From positions 73,992,705 through 74,056,704 of the forward strand of contig CP136067.1 in assembly GCA_032622095.1 (NCBI GenBank): a DNA stretch of 64,000 bases, read 5' to 3'. The position numbers were made by a program, and so were the translations under genes. How positions within the stretch are numbered: the first letter of the stretch is position 1; every line of letters starts with the position of its first letter. Source of the stretch: Siphonodentalium dalli. Lineage: Eukaryota > Mollusca > Scaphopoda > Gadilida > Siphonodentaliidae. The notes under the pieces were generated by a model, which did no database searches, was not told the origin of the DNA, and worked only from the letters and a program-made list of their open reading frames with translations. This document shows, one piece after another, positions 1-12,107 of this stretch.

Positions 1-132
1 CCAGCACCATGTGATTAGACACTGACTAAATTAAGGCAAAACATACCAATGAATTATTAGTACCCCATTGTGGTATTTGATGAGCAATCGTTGCTAACCT
101 TAAATAAGACATTTGGTTCACTCTGATGCCAG

Positions 133-304
133 GTATATAGAGGATCTCCAACGAGTTATGTTGGGATATAAGACTTTATGAAACGAGTTTGATAAATTTG
201 ATTCACAACGAGTCGTAGACGAGTTGTGAATCAAATTTATCAAACTATCGAGTTTCATAAAAACTTATATCCCAACATAATGAGTTGAAGATCTTGTATA
301 TCAC
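133..304. mobile_element. Foldback MITE, family A, full copy
   Basis: The two halves are near-perfect reverse complements. The left arm runs outward to inward from GTATATAGAGGATCTCC through TTATGTTGGGATATAAG to TTGATTCACAAC. The right arm mirrors it and ends GAAGATCTTGTATATCAC. A short loop lies near 214-224. There is no coding capacity. A truncated second copy lies at 36176-36283, so this is a dispersed non-autonomous element and not a local hairpin. The superfamily is not determined. Confidence 0.75.
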
Positions 305-471
305 ATGAAAAAAACTAAAGCTTTATGCCTTTTTAACAACATCAGCTCTGTAGAGAACACGCAAACTGTACACAAGTCTTGTGTTGGCTCAGACGGTTCA
401 CCTCAGTACTGCGCTATACGCGCAAAGAAATATAGTCCCTTTTAGTTTCGTCTTTATTTGACATCAATTCA

Positions 472-530
472 GGGGGGGGGGTGAAAAAAAAAATTCCGGC
501 ACGTATGCCGGGGTGGGTGGGTGGTCAAAG
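472..530. repeat. Poly-G repeat fragment
   Basis: A G10 run (472-481) is followed by an A run and the short dyad CCGGCACGTATGCCGG. The inner sequence matches, in reverse orientation, the right side of the poly-G-flanked repeat at 871-1022 (CATACGTGCCTGAATTTTTT), so this is a fragment of the same family. Confidence 0.5.
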
Positions 531-870
531 CCACCAACAGGCAATTTTTTCCGCAACTAAAACAAAAATTTCCTGCTTGTTTTTTAGTGTTTTGGCAATG
601 AGTTGGGCTTCAAAACCACTTTGAATGAGAGAAATAATGTAATTCTAACTGTAAAATGACTGCAGGCAGTTATCGTGTTGTATTTTGTTGCAAATTTTGA
701 AATCCAAGATGGCCGCTGGCAGCCATGTTTTTTTGGCCGAATGACCTCAAAATGACTCATTCCAATTTACATGTCCATGTTAACATCCATGATAAATAGT
801 CTGCACAGAAATTCATATACAGCTGTTTACAGTGAATTTCCCCCCGCAAATCTCTGTTTTAGTGTTAAAA

Positions 871-1022
871 GGGGGGGGGGGTAAGGGGGGGGGGGGGTGG
901 GTGTCAAAAAATGGTCGGAAAAAATGCCGAAAACGGAAAAAAATTTGGCGGTGGGTACAAAAAATGATCGAAAGGGAAAAAATGCCATACGTGCCTGAAT
1001 TTTTTTTCCGACCCCCCCCCCC
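871..1022. repeat. Poly-G/poly-C flanked dispersed repeat
   Basis: It begins with G11 and G13 runs (871-881, 885-897), continues TGGGTGTCAAAAAATGG, and closes with a C11 run (1012-1022). A second copy at 7194-7366 shares the G-run plus GTGGGTGTCAAAAAA start and the AAAATGCC motifs. Open frames across it are Lys- or Pro-rich and homopolymer-driven, and are not regarded as genes. Confidence 0.55.
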
Positions 1023-4000
1023 TGATCTATTGGGTTATTTATTGGTAACATTTGTCAATAATATAATTTTAATCAAAACAAATAATCAGTTTTCAATAGT
1101 AATTCAAAGTATCTCGTTATAATGTCACGCGCGCAGGTATATACAGCATGAAAGTGATTACCGCTTGGACTATTACCTATTAGCCACTAGTGACAGATAA
1201 GAAAATATGTAATGGATTTTTCAATGATATTATAGGGGTTTCATGTGATATATCTCAATTTTACATTGCGTTTCCTCATTAAATGCGACACAGAGCGGAT
1301 CTACACTCTCAGAACTGCACGCACGCCAAGGCTGCATTATGTATATATAGTTTAAATAATAATTTAGTCACTGGTGTATATATAGTGACATAATTGTACA
1401 TCCAATGTGAGTTTATTCACTGGCCCGTGACTTTTATATATCAGAATAGGTATACCATGCCGTTATAATACGATCATTGTTCATTTGTGCGTAAACAAAT
1501 GTTAACGAATTTGTCATGTCGGAATGGCAGTGGAATGTCCATCGATTCAGGCTAAAGGAAAATATTTGTGGTTGGCATTTCATTACACCGACCCTATATC
1601 AACTCCTTTATATGGGCATTCTGTAAGTTTGTTGCCAATGTCTTATAGAATGGGTTAATTTCTCATGTAAGCTATTGCAAGGTAACTTAACTAAGTATTC
1701 TTTGTTTAATACAACTTACATAAACTTGCAAAATTATTTGAATTTTACATATAGAATATAAGATAAAATAATACATACGAATATGTCAAAATAATTAATT
1801 TAATTTTAAACAAAATCTTACCTATAATGTCCTATATACTATACCTATATGTACTTTGTATTATCATGTTGTGCATGCATGGAGGTTGGGTTCTGAGCAT
1901 ATTCTGGTGGCCTTATTATATATTATGCGATTCAACGTAAGATCAAGAGCGTGCATGCATTGAACAAATGTTGGATGGCGTGTTGTATAATATGGCATCT
2001 CTTAGTTGTCAGTTGGTTACCTAGCATGCATAATAACCAAGTGAGTCAATATTTGCTAATTTTTCGGAACAGCAGAGAATAATGTTCGGGATATATGTGA
2101 AAATTGAACTGTTTACCCGTTGGAAGCCATTTTGGAAGCTATCTTCAGTAACTTGGTCTATGACCGCCTTAGTGTGACACACTTAAAGACATATTATGTA
2201 CTTTTTCAGGTATGTGAAACTGACAAGTTAGCATGCAGGCGCTATGTCAACTGGAAGAGTGACTCATTTTAGTAACATCGCCGAAAATTTCAAGCAAATC
2301 GACTGTACAACTCCATAGAACTCATCGTCTGGACTACTCTCATTTGTAAATATTTACTTCTCGATTCGGGACGCAACTATCTGCGATAAACTAACGAAAA
2401 CGTTTTCGCCACCAAGAGTCATTGTAAATAATTAATATATAAGAAGGACAATGGGTGTTACCAATTTGGATATATAATTTGTAAAAATAACTACTTTGAG
2501 CAAGATTATTCTCCATTTATATTTAATCATCCTACCTAAGTGTTTCACATCACTTTAAAACAGACCAAACAATAAACACATTTTATACCAAAGTTAGTTT
2601 CAGTTTACTTTTTTTTTAAATGGTCCAAACCTAAAAAGTTAGTTTTTGCCAGTATTTATGTCAAGTTTGTGAGAGTAAAATCCAATATTTCTGGTAATGT
2701 CAGTGGTTACAAAACTAAAAAATAACCAAGGTGAATCAGATATGTTAGTTGTTAATGGATATACGGCAGAATAACCAATATTATTCATCAACCACAACTA
2801 CTGGGGCAATATATACAATTTTCCATATTTTGGCGGCCATTTTGAGCCAAAGTAACAATTTTTGTTCCAATGACTTGTAATTTTCACGGGTAATGGTATG
2901 CCTCACTTACATAACACAGTTCCGCTCATTCCTTGATGAAATGTGACTAGAATCCCATTTTTTTCTTCTGAAAATGTTATACCTCGTTCTGTAAAATCAA
3001 ATTGTTTTAGGGATCGGAAGGGGCTATAGGACATATATAATTTTATATTCCATTGCCCCAATGATAAGCTAATATAAGAAATACAAAATAAAGTCACTTT
3101 TCTCAACCAGTTCCAAACAGCAAAACTGATCTAGAATATATTAGTGAAAAAGAGTCATATTTTCCACGTCCGGTGGCCATTTTTAATATATGAAATATCT
3201 TCATACATATATGAATAGGGAGTACTCGATTTTCAATAGAATGACTGTTCGGACGACGTAATACCTCATCAACTTCCTGAATAATTGCGAATTGAAATTT
3301 ACCTGATCAGATATTCAATGTTGGCGGCCACCAAAGACCGATAACTCTATAATGCCCCCATAGTCAGATGGCAAATTGAATGACTGGTATAGTTATACAA
3401 AGATAACATAACCACCAAAAATCCGCATATGGGGAGGGGAGTCTACATGCAGCTCAAGCTCTATAAATTTATATTTCAGTCACATCACATGGCCTCATTC
3501 TCAATCAGTGTATTGTTTGGATAAATATTCAGATGCGTATACTGCCATATTAGACACAGTATATACTAGTCAGTGGGTCAGACCAGGCGTTATCATGATC
3601 AAAGTACACTTTAATATCTCCTTATGAATTATTATAGGCTATAAATTTACCTAAGTTATGATTACTGTTTTGAAAATGATTATAGATTGTAGACTGAATA
3701 AATAGAACTGGAGTGCTGCAATAGTTTGTGATAATTCAACATGGTATGATGTTACTGAGGCTATTTCTCGTATGGACCTTGACAAGTTATCTTCAAAACT
3801 TTGTTGTCATAAAAACTTGATGTCATATTAGGAGAACATGTCCATCAAACTGGATCAATATGACGTGCTATTCTCAAGATCTGATGTATCTCGGTTGAAT
3901 CTAGGTGAGATTAAAGGCCAGAAGAGCGTTTTGCATTTTAAAAAATCCAGACAAAAATTGCAAGACATTTCCATCATAGAATTTCTCTTGACATATCCGG

Positions 4001-4387
4001 TGAAAAATCTTTAATTTCATATATCTTCACCTTCAATGTATAGCATATGAACAATTATTAAGAGCTGACCAAACCAATTGATTTTAATATTTTTGAGAGC
4101 TTGAACAAATCATATATTTGTTTTGCCCCATTAGGTACCGTACCCGGGCCGAGAACTGAGAGAAGAAAATTTCACATAGCTTATTGTGTAGGTTCTATGA
4201 GTGGAAGCTTCATTTGGGTCATAATGATTTGTTTAATTTTTAATTGCATGATATAACACTATACCCCCATAAACTGGGCCATATATTACAACAAGAAAAC
4301 TATAGTCAGATTTGGTAACGCCCTCAATATCATATTATTAGACATACTTATATAAACTATGTTGGAGCTTTAATTGTCCGCCGAATC
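1023..4387. other. Intergenic, no gene recognised
   Basis: AT-rich sequence with stops in all frames. It contains scattered short phrases seen elsewhere in the window, such as 'GGCGGCCATTTT', but no repeat with clear boundaries, no RNA gene and no exon-like frame. Confidence 0.5.
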
Positions 4388-5047
4388 AACGGGTTCGGAG
4401 GACTGTTATAATCAGCACGTCCGTCCGTCCGTCCGCCCGTCCGTGCGTCCGAGGTTTCCGGATGATAACTTTAGTTAGAGTGAACCAAATTAAATTAAAT
4501 TTGGTATGTGGGTTTACTAGCAGAAAAGACAGGTCAAGTTCGAATTCTGGTTCCGTCAACCAATTTTCACCAGAGTTATGCCCCTTTTTCGACTTAGAAT
4601 TTTACCGTCTGTTACCATTTTTGGTTTCCGACCAATAACTCCAGTTTGGATTATTTGATCTGAACCAAAGTTGGCACCGGTATGTGTATTTCCCAGCTAA
4701 AGATACAGGCCAAGTTCGAATATGAGTTTCATCCAATTATTTTTACATGAGTTACGGCCCTTTTTCGACTTAGAATTTGACCGCGCGTCTGTTAACATTT
4801 TTGGTTTCCGACCGATAACTCCAGTTTTGATTATTTGATCTGAACCAAAGTTGGTATGTGTCTTTCTCCCAGCAACACACATGTCAAGTTCGAATTCGGG
4901 TTCCGCCCGCCAATTTTCACCAGAGTTATGTCCCTTTTTTACTTAGAATTTTTGCCAATTTGAGGTTTCCGGATGATAACTTTAGTAAATGTGTACTGAA
5001 TGAAATTAAATTTGGTATGTAGGTTTACTAGCACTAAAGACAGGTTT
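4388..5047 (+). repeat. Tandem ~170-bp dispersed-repeat units with CGTC tract
   Basis: A (CGTC)n-like tract at about 4420-4450 leads into 3.5 degenerate units starting at about 4455, 4624, 4804 and 4966. Each runs TTTCCG(G/A)..ATAACT, then GAACCAAA, then TTTGGTATGTG, then CAAGTTCGAAT, and ends AGAGTTATG-CCC-TTTTTC-ACTTAGAAT. The same unit type recurs at 40612-40960, 45430-45960, 46860-47510, 56490-56660 and 59665-60130. The function is unknown. Confidence 0.7.
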
Positions 5048-5937
5048 TTATGCGCAAACAACGGTCGTATCAAGCCGACGCTTAGAGGCGGACATGAGGT
5101 CTACCGACCTTTTATTAATGTACTGATTCTGAAAAATATGTATATAGGTCACGGCTATATATATTTTTTAAATGTACGTGTGTATAGAGCGCGCCTGGTG
5201 AGAAAATATGTGAAAATATTTTTATAATCGGACGTGCCAAACTATAGTTATGATAATTATAAAATATTTACACACCATATATGATATGTTCACGAAGTGC
5301 GCACACGTTCCAATTGGTTTAAAGGTTCATCGCCAAACATGCAACGATCATTGCATTGATAAACCATTAACCACACACACATTGCCAAAAAAGTGACGAA
5401 CGCCTTGACGACTGACACGTTTTTATGTTGACGCGCTGACAACTCGTGACAAATACACTAAACTGTTAGAACCTGGGTTCTATTATACGACATATGAATT
5501 GTTTTCGGTTGGCATGTACCTTTTATTTTTTATTTGTTCCAGTTTCTATTGAAATACAGGTCTGAATAGTGCATGAAATATCATGCGGAAAAATAATCAG
5601 GCCAAAATTGTCGATCTTCGTTCATGGTTCAAGTACGCAAGTACGTTTCTAATCACACTTAGTCCATCCATCGACGTATATTGTTATTTCACCCAAGGTG
5701 ATATAACTATGTAAATGACACTGCAGTGTGTGCCGGCTAAAAAACCTATGGAGGAATTGTGTAAATGTTAGCCCAAAATACATTTCGAAGTAACGATCGT
5801 TTTGTTGTTTATTTCGAGGAATCATACCGCATCAGATGAATTCAGCCCAAATATATTGACAGGTGCAAAGGGCCCAACTATATACCGATCAATAAAAAAG
5901 TGATAACATAAATACCGACTACATTTAAATTAACGCA
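5048..5937. other. Intergenic, no gene recognised
   Basis: AT-rich sequence with no clear repeat boundary, RNA gene or exon-like open frame. Confidence 0.45.
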
Positions 5938-6529
5938 AATAAACTTGTCTTGATGTAACTAAAGCCTAGATCATTGTGTACATGGAAAAAGAATGAGCAA
6001 CTGTCTCAAACATTAATGTGACTATCAATGGCTAGAATATAACTGTCTTCACACTGTTCATCAGTGCATCAAGCCAATCAGTGAAATATTTACATGTCTA
6101 TCAACTCATGATCGGTTACTCTCACAACACCTAAAATATCCAAGTCTGGCATAGTGACTGTTTGTCATTTATTATAACAGAAGTTGATCCAGTAGACTAA
6201 CAAAAGTGTTAAGGCATAATGCTAGATAATGGGCTGGTTGACATTAGAAATTATGGAATTGTGTCTATCCTGTACAATGACCTAAGTTTGCATATATAAG
6301 TAAACTTGTCCTGATGTAACTAATACCTAGACCATTGTGTGCACGGACAAAGAGCGAGCAACTGTCTCAAACATTAATGTGACTATCAATGGGTAGAAAC
6401 TATCTGTCATCAGCGCATCAAGCCAATCAGTGAATTATTTACATGTCTTTCAACTCAGATGATCTCTCACAAGACCTAAAGTATCCAAGTCTGGTATAGT
6501 GCTGTGACTGCTTGTCATCTATCTATATA
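5938..6529. repeat. 360-bp repeat in tandem (unit 1 and start of unit 2)
   Basis: Unit 1 (5938-6298) and unit 2 (from 6299) both start AAACTTGTC(T/C)TGATGTAACTAA. They share CTGTCTCAAACATTAATGTG and the block TAGATAATGGGCTGGTTGAC. Unit 2 is interrupted at about 6530 by another repeat and resumes at about 6903-7046. An inverted third copy lies at 7367-7585. Confidence 0.65.
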
Positions 6530-6902
6530 CTAATATACATAAACGAGTAAGATCTGTCCAGATTTCTCTCTCAGACCCCTGGACCGAGTTCAACTAAATT
6601 TGGTGTGGTGACTCAGGGTACCCTGGCGGATATTATAATGGTATTAATTTTTCAAAATTTTTAATTAAAAAAAATAAAATAAAATTGGTTTTGTTAAATT
6701 GAGCAAGGAATTCACTCTTAAACAAAAATATAAAAAACAATATATATAAATCAAAATGTTTCAATGACCAAATGTGCTTGAAGTGCACAAAGGGGCCACC
6801 GCTAAATGAAGGTTCTGTCTAAGATCAAAATGTGTGCGAAGTCCCACAGGTATCTCCGACGCTGAATATAGGCTCCCAAAGGCAGCCTGTTTCAGCTAGT
6901 TT
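6530..6902 (+). mobile_element. Insertion of another dispersed repeat
   Basis: This segment splits unit 2 of the 360-bp repeat. The flanks would join as CATCTAT/TATAATAGAAG, matching unit 1. It carries CCCCTGGACCGAGTTCAACT, TTTGGTGTGGTGACTC and GGGTACCCTGGC. The reverse complement of the same core occurs at about 41470-41530, where it ends the large repeat at 41085-41530. No ORF and no clear terminal repeats. Confidence 0.5.
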
Positions 6903-7193
6903 AGTATAATAGAAGTTAGTTGCTCAAGTAGACTAACATAAGTGGTATGAAATATATTAGATAATGGGCTGGTTGACAGACTAATCAGGAAATAGTTAGA
7001 AATTATGAATTTTGTGCATTCTACACAATGACCTAGGTTTACAGATGATCAGCAATTTATAAAACTTTTTTGTTTTCAATTAAAACAGCTTCTGAAACAG
7101 GCTAAACTGTTATTTGAACTAATGAAGATAATTCCCACTCATATGAGTGATATCAGTAGTTTTATCCGATTTTAGACCAATTTTAGTGAAATT

Positions 7194-7366
7194 TGGGGGG
7201 TGGGTGTCAAAAAATTGGGAATATGAATTGTTTTTTGTGCAGGTTTGGGGGTGGTGGGTCCCCGAAAATGCCAGATGCAAAAAAAACGGCATATGTTCCT
7301 GCAAATATTTTACTACCCACCCCGGGGGGGGGGGGGGGGGGTAGTAAAAAATTTGCAGGAACATAT
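7194..7366. repeat. Poly-G flanked repeat with internal foldback
   Basis: Second copy of the 871-1022 family. Its right part is a foldback: CATATGTTCCTGCAAAT (about 7290-7306) is mirrored by ATTTGCAGGAACATATG (about 7350-7366) around a CCCACCCC plus G18 run (7324-7341). Confidence 0.55.
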
Positions 7367-7585
7367 GGTCTAGGTATTAGTTACATCAGGACAAGTTTAC
7401 TTATATATGTAAACGTAGGTCATTGTACAGGATACACACAATTCCATAATTTCTAACAAATTACCGATTAGTCTGTCAACCAGCCCATTATCTAGCATTA
7501 TGCCTTTATACACATTATACACTTTTGTTAGTCCACTGGAGCAACCTCTGTTATAATAAATGACAAACAGTCACTATGCCAGACT
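7367..7585 (-). repeat. Inverted copy of the 360-bp repeat
   Basis: It reads as the reverse complement of 6140-6340, with shared blocks GTCAACCAGCCCATTATCTA and CATCAGGACAAGTTTACTT. It directly abuts the poly-G element on its left and the CAGCAGTT array on its right. Confidence 0.6.
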
Positions 7586-7685
7586 GTGCTCGGTCCGATT
7601 GTTTGGGGGAAATGTGGCAAATGACCCAAAATTTGCAAGTCGCCAGCTGGGCGAGAATTTTTTTTTAGAAAATATGGCAAATGAC

Positions 7686-8615
7686 GACGGGAAAATCCCG
7701 TTCAGCAGTACGGCGGCTGCAGTTCAGCAGATTATCGCGAACGCAGTTTAACTCAATTGTAACGAAGTTAGCAGAGTTTATGTTGTGCAAATGACTTGCA
7801 ATTAATGGGCCATAACCAGGTACATGGATAGAAAACCATTATATATGCCGACCTCCACCCCCCCCCCCAGTTCAGCAGTTCTAAATACCGTTCAGCAGTT
7901 CATGTCGAGCAGTTCAGCAGATTCTCCGACGCAGTTTAACCGATTTAACGGGTCCATCAGGAAATACAGGAAGAAAACACGATTTGACCGACCTTCACAC
8001 CAGTTCAGCAGTTCAAAATCCCGTTCAGCACTTTACCTGGAGCATGCAGTTCAGCAGAATCTCCAAAAACTCAGTTTAACTTATTTTTAACAAAGATACT
8101 CGGGTGTAGGTGATACAAATGACTTGTAATCGATGGGCCATAACCAGGTTCATGGATAGAAAACCATTTGGCAGACATACACCCAGTTCAGCAGTTCAAA
8201 ATCCCGTTCAGCACTTTACCGGAATTTTGAACTGCTGAACTGACATGTGGTGGAGGTCGACCAAATTGTTTTCTACCCATGTACCTGGTTATGGCCAATC
8301 GATAACATGTCATTTGCATCACATACACCTCAGTTAATATCTTCGTTAAAAATCAGTTAAACTGAGTTTTGGATATTCTGCTGAACTGCTCCCGATTAAG
8401 TGCTGAACGGGATTTTGAACTGCTGAACTGTGGTGAAGATCGGTTAAATCGTGTTTTCTTCGTGTATTTCCTGCATGATGGACAATCGATAAAAAGTCAT
8501 TCGCACAACATATACCCGACTATCATCGTTAACAATCGGTTAAACTGTTTCGGGGAATCTGCTGAACTGCTCGACATGAAATCGCGACCTGATTTCCATT
8601 CTGTCCTAAGTGACA
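7686..8615. repeat. CAGCAGTT palindromic array
   Basis: Left half (7686-8221): repeated blocks of 125-185 bp containing CAGTTCAGCAGTTC, AAATCCCGTTCAGCA, GCAGTTTAAC and GGGCCATAACCAGGT. Right half (8222-8580): the same blocks in reverse complement, TTTTGAACTGCTGAACTG and ACCTGGTTATGGCC. The symmetry centre is near 8222. The right end GCGACCTGATTTCCATTCTG (to about 8610) reappears inverted at 19585-19610, so the boundary is shared with the second locus. Frames crossing it are repeat artefacts. Confidence 0.7.
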
Positions 8616-9046
8616 TGCTGGTACGAAACGTCCGTATGGGTATCGTTGGAATCGGCATCAAATTCCGCGTCTAACGGTACCGGCCCCTAAGCGGTATCTG
8701 CTTTTTTCGCGGTGATATTAGCTATTCTTGTATGTCCGTTCTGCATAAAAACACTATTTCTTAGAAGCATATGTCCTATAAATAAAACATACTTATAAAG
8801 CCAGTTATATCCTGTCATTTGCAAACAAAGATGAATTATATCTTGAGTTTCAGACACAACAGATAATTATTCAGATCGATGTTGTTCTATGTGCAGTTCG
8901 GCTTTACAAACTGTCACTTACTACAGGATGGAACTGAAATATTTTTGCTAAATTCTCACATCGAACAGGTTGCAACTCAAGTTTCCCGTTGCATTTGTTC
9001 GTGGGACACGATCGAACTGAGAACAATTTTCCCGCGAAAAGAAACA

Positions 9047-9168
9047 CATGTGACCTCATTACGCATCGTGGTGGTACAAAGTAAACATTGGCAAGAATCA
9101 TGAGGAGAAGTCAACGAAAGATAAAAAAGCCAGAGCGATCGATACAGTGATGAATCTTCGTCTAGAGG
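9047..9168 (+). CDS. Possible 5' exon ending in a strong splice donor (unidentified)
   Basis: One frame is open from the stop at 9047-9049 to 9168 and reads like protein, with a Lys/Glu-rich stretch followed by AIDTVMNLRLEG. It ends at GAGG|GTAAGT, a near-consensus donor at 9169-9170. The only in-frame ATG is close to the donor, at about 9150 (MNLRLE). The exon is therefore mostly 5'UTR, or it is an internal exon with an unseen acceptor. The upstream 150 bp is locally CpG-richer (CGTGGGACACGATCG, TTTCCCGCG), compatible with a promoter. No partner exon was found downstream and the product is not recognised. Chance is a real alternative. Confidence 0.3.
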
Positions 9169-10220
9169 GTAAGTTTGTAATATCTCACGACAACTCCCCA
9201 CATTATATGAATTTTCCCCACGACAAGCCACCAAACAGACTCAAATCGAATGAATGGGCGCTATACTAACCCTCCCAATGCCTATGTGCACATAGAACAC
9301 CATGGGATTTAAAAAAATTAATTATTTAAAGTCGGTTTATGAAGTGACGGAGAGCTATACATAGGCCACTATGGAATTTAAATTCTTGATAAGTCTTGTA
9401 CGAGGTCCATGCATATGCGTGAATGATAGTAATACATGCACAAATACAATAACTCACTTCAGATAAACCAAGTGCGCGAACATGCAATACACTAAAATAT
9501 CGTGTATTTCGTCTTAAGTAGATTATAATTTCTTGAAACAAATCTGAGGTGACAACAGTAAACAACAACAACAACAACAACAACAATGTATACCATTATA
9601 TACGTAAATGCAATAATTGATTGCTATGTCCAATTTTGTTTACTTGAGTATTTTGTGTTTTGGGAGAGAAACGGCATATGAGTGGCTCGCACTCGTTCCT
9701 CAATCCCGTTGCCGAATGATGCATTTATATTCATATAGGATGAATGATTATGTTTAATCCAACCGAAATCATTTGAATGCTGTCGTGTTTCATGAAATTT
9801 CTTCCAAAAAAAATTAAGCACTCTCAGTCTGTAATGACTATAATATATCACTCCAAAAAGATTTTCGGATTATGAACGAATTTTTCATTGGTTTGGGTAG
9901 AATTGAGTATTTTGTGAAAAACACGTGTTTTAATTACATTTGAGGGATTGTCCATATTTTCCAATTTATATATTGAATACAAGTCTTCACCGGGAATTGT
10001 GGGAAGTACATCGTCTATAAAACGTTAAATCTGACGAAAAATATCGATCACCCTATATAATTGATTTTAACGACAGAAACCATATATATATGTCAACTGG
10101 AATCGCTCGATTCGAGTTTTTTTTTTCGGTGAGGATCAGGAAACATGATGGTGGTGGTTTTAACCCTTTAATGGCAGACGTTTCCTTTATTGTTTTTGAA
10201 AACCTTGTGTCAATACATTA
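9169..10220. other. Intergenic or intronic; (AAC)n microsatellite
   Basis: The only notable item is an (AAC)n run at 9561-9586. No exon or RNA gene was recognised. Confidence 0.5.
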
Positions 10221-10224
10221 TCTT

Positions 10225-10415
10225 TTATATGCGAGTCGCCCATATATGGCACCTCGCATATTTAAGAGAATGTATTGGCTTAACAATACATACATTGACC
10301 TTGTAAACCAGTGGCCAGTGCATCATCTATATATGCGATGCTCCCTATGGGAGACTCGCATAATGGACGCATATATACGAGAATGCACCGGCACATGCTC
10401 CTTAATGCTACACAG
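10225..10415. repeat. Foldback-type 'TATATGCGAG' repeat
   Basis: Short inverted motifs TATATGCGA(G/T) ... CTCGCATA alternate with AGAATG(T/C)A blocks around CTCCCTATGGGAG. The same family occurs at about 42040-42095 and 57815-57955 (CTCCCATGGGGAG between TTATAAATGTGAG and CTCACATATATA). A 135-codon frame crosses it, but the palindromes explain its sequence, so it is not annotated as a gene. Confidence 0.45.
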
Positions 10416-10830
10416 GCCCGGCTCCCGTCATGGAGGGATCAAAGCACAGTTTGTGTTCAAACATGACCGAAAAAAACAACAAGGCGTGCCCCTTTAAAGT
10501 TTAATTAATTGTTAATTATGGCCAGGTTCGATAGTGATGGTTTGTAAATCAATGTGTTTTGAGCACAGTCATTTAGAAGTCACTGAGTAAAGTACATGGT
10601 CAGGTAATATATGAAAATGCCCCGCCTATCACTTATATTCCACTTATTTGGATTAGCACTAAATCAGTTAATATTTTGCTTTAATATTGGTACCTGAGAC
10701 ATGTAGTTACAATATGGTGTATCGCCCGTGCACTTCCTAAAATTTACCAATTCATGAAATGAACTCGTTTATATTTCATGGTCGTATTTTGACCAGGGTA
10801 CTGCGTAGTTTATTCTATTCCACGATATTA
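10416..10830. other. Intergenic, no gene recognised
   Basis: AT-rich sequence with no repeat boundary or exon-like frame until the terminal repeat that starts at 10831. Confidence 0.45.
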
Positions 10831-10905
10831 AAGGGGGACTTACACAAAATCCGGTCATGTATGGGACCATCTCCTTTTATACTCAACAGAATATATGCAA
10901 CAGAT
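10831..10905 (+). repeat. Left terminal inverted repeat of composite element
   Basis: It matches the reverse complement of 13940-14013 with scattered substitutions. Shared blocks include AAATCCGG, ACCATCTCCTTTT and ATACTCAACAGAATA. Confidence 0.7.
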
Positions 10906-11110
10906 GAATAAATGTGATAACATTGACTAGTGCAAAATACACTGGTGTGCCCAGTGAACTACTCAAACAACATGGTATTATAATGAAAAAGAATTCGTGA
11001 TTCTGTTCATAACTTCATTTTCATTATAAGCACCATTTTGTTTACATCATTTCTAGACAGACATGACAATTGGAACTTATTCCCTATTCCTTATTCCTTA
11101 TTTTCAAAAA

Positions 11111-11913
11111 TGTCGCTTTCGACCGATTTGACGGCATGGGTGGGTGGCCCGCCCCAAATACCACCTAGAAACAACCCGACCCCCCACCCATCACCCCCGG
11201 GGGGTGCCACCCCGAGGGGGTGAAAATGGGGTATGGACCATTTTCGAGAACGGTAAGGATTTCGACCGATTTGACGGGATGGGTGGGTGGCCCGCCCCAA
11301 ATACCACCTAGAAACACCCCGACCCCCCACCATCACCCCCAGGGGTGCCACCCCGAGGGGGTGAAAATGGGGTATGGACCATTTTCGAGAACGGTAAGGA
11401 TTTCGACCGATTTGACGGCATGGGTGGGTGGCCCGCCCCAAATACCACCTAGAAACACCCCGACCCCCCCACCCATCACCCCCGGGGGTGCCACCCCGAG
11501 GTGGTGAAAATGGGGTATGGACCATTTTCGAGAACGGTAAGGATTTCGGCCGATTTGACGGCATGGGTGGGTGGCCCGCCCCAAATACCACCTATAAACA
11601 CCCCGACACCCCACCCATCACCCCCGGGGGTGCCAACCCGAGGGGGTGAAAATGGGGTATGGACCATTTTCGAGAACGGTAAGGATTTCGACCGATTTGA
11701 CGGCATGGGTGGGTGGCCCGCCCCAAATACCACATAGAAACACCCCGACCCCCCACCCATCACCCCCGGGGGGTGCCACCCCGAGGTGGTGAAAATGGGG
11801 TATGGACCATTTTCGAGAACGGTAAGGATTTCGACCGATTTGACGGCATGGGTGGGTGGCCCGCCCCAAATACCACCTAGAAACACCCCGACCCCCCCCA
11901 CCCATCACCCCCG
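11111..11913 (+). repeat. 142-bp GC-rich minisatellite, left arm (~5.6 units)
   Basis: The landmark GACCGATTTGACGG recurs at about 11121, 11264, 11405, 11548 (GGCC variant), 11690 and 11833, giving a period of 141-143 bp. Units are nearly identical and much richer in C and G than the surrounding DNA. They contain CCCCGACCCCCCACCCATCA and a CCCCCGGGGG-type centre. Because 142 is not a multiple of 3, long frames run through all phases on both strands. They are artefacts. Confidence 0.9.
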
Positions 11914-12107
11914 ATTAGATTAATATATATTAATATATAATTGGATTTAAATATTGATATGGATTCCAGTGAATAAACAAATAAGTTTCAGTTGTGTGGA
12001 TATAAATGGATATGAATGAATATGCAACGGTCAATTTTCTCAATAACAAGTTTTGGAGTATGTTTTGGCTGCATTTACTAAGGAGAATTATTAAGACTTA
12101 TAAGCAT

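Noticed and set aside
10090-10497. 135-codon frame
   Set aside because: It crosses a palindromic dispersed repeat that also occurs at about 42.05 and 57.8 kb. No protein family pattern.
11091-11908. Long open frames on both strands (up to 166 codons) across the left minisatellite
   Set aside because: They are the 142-bp repeat read through in rotating phase. The same Pro/Gly-rich text appears in every frame and strand. GC-rich repeats lack stops by composition.
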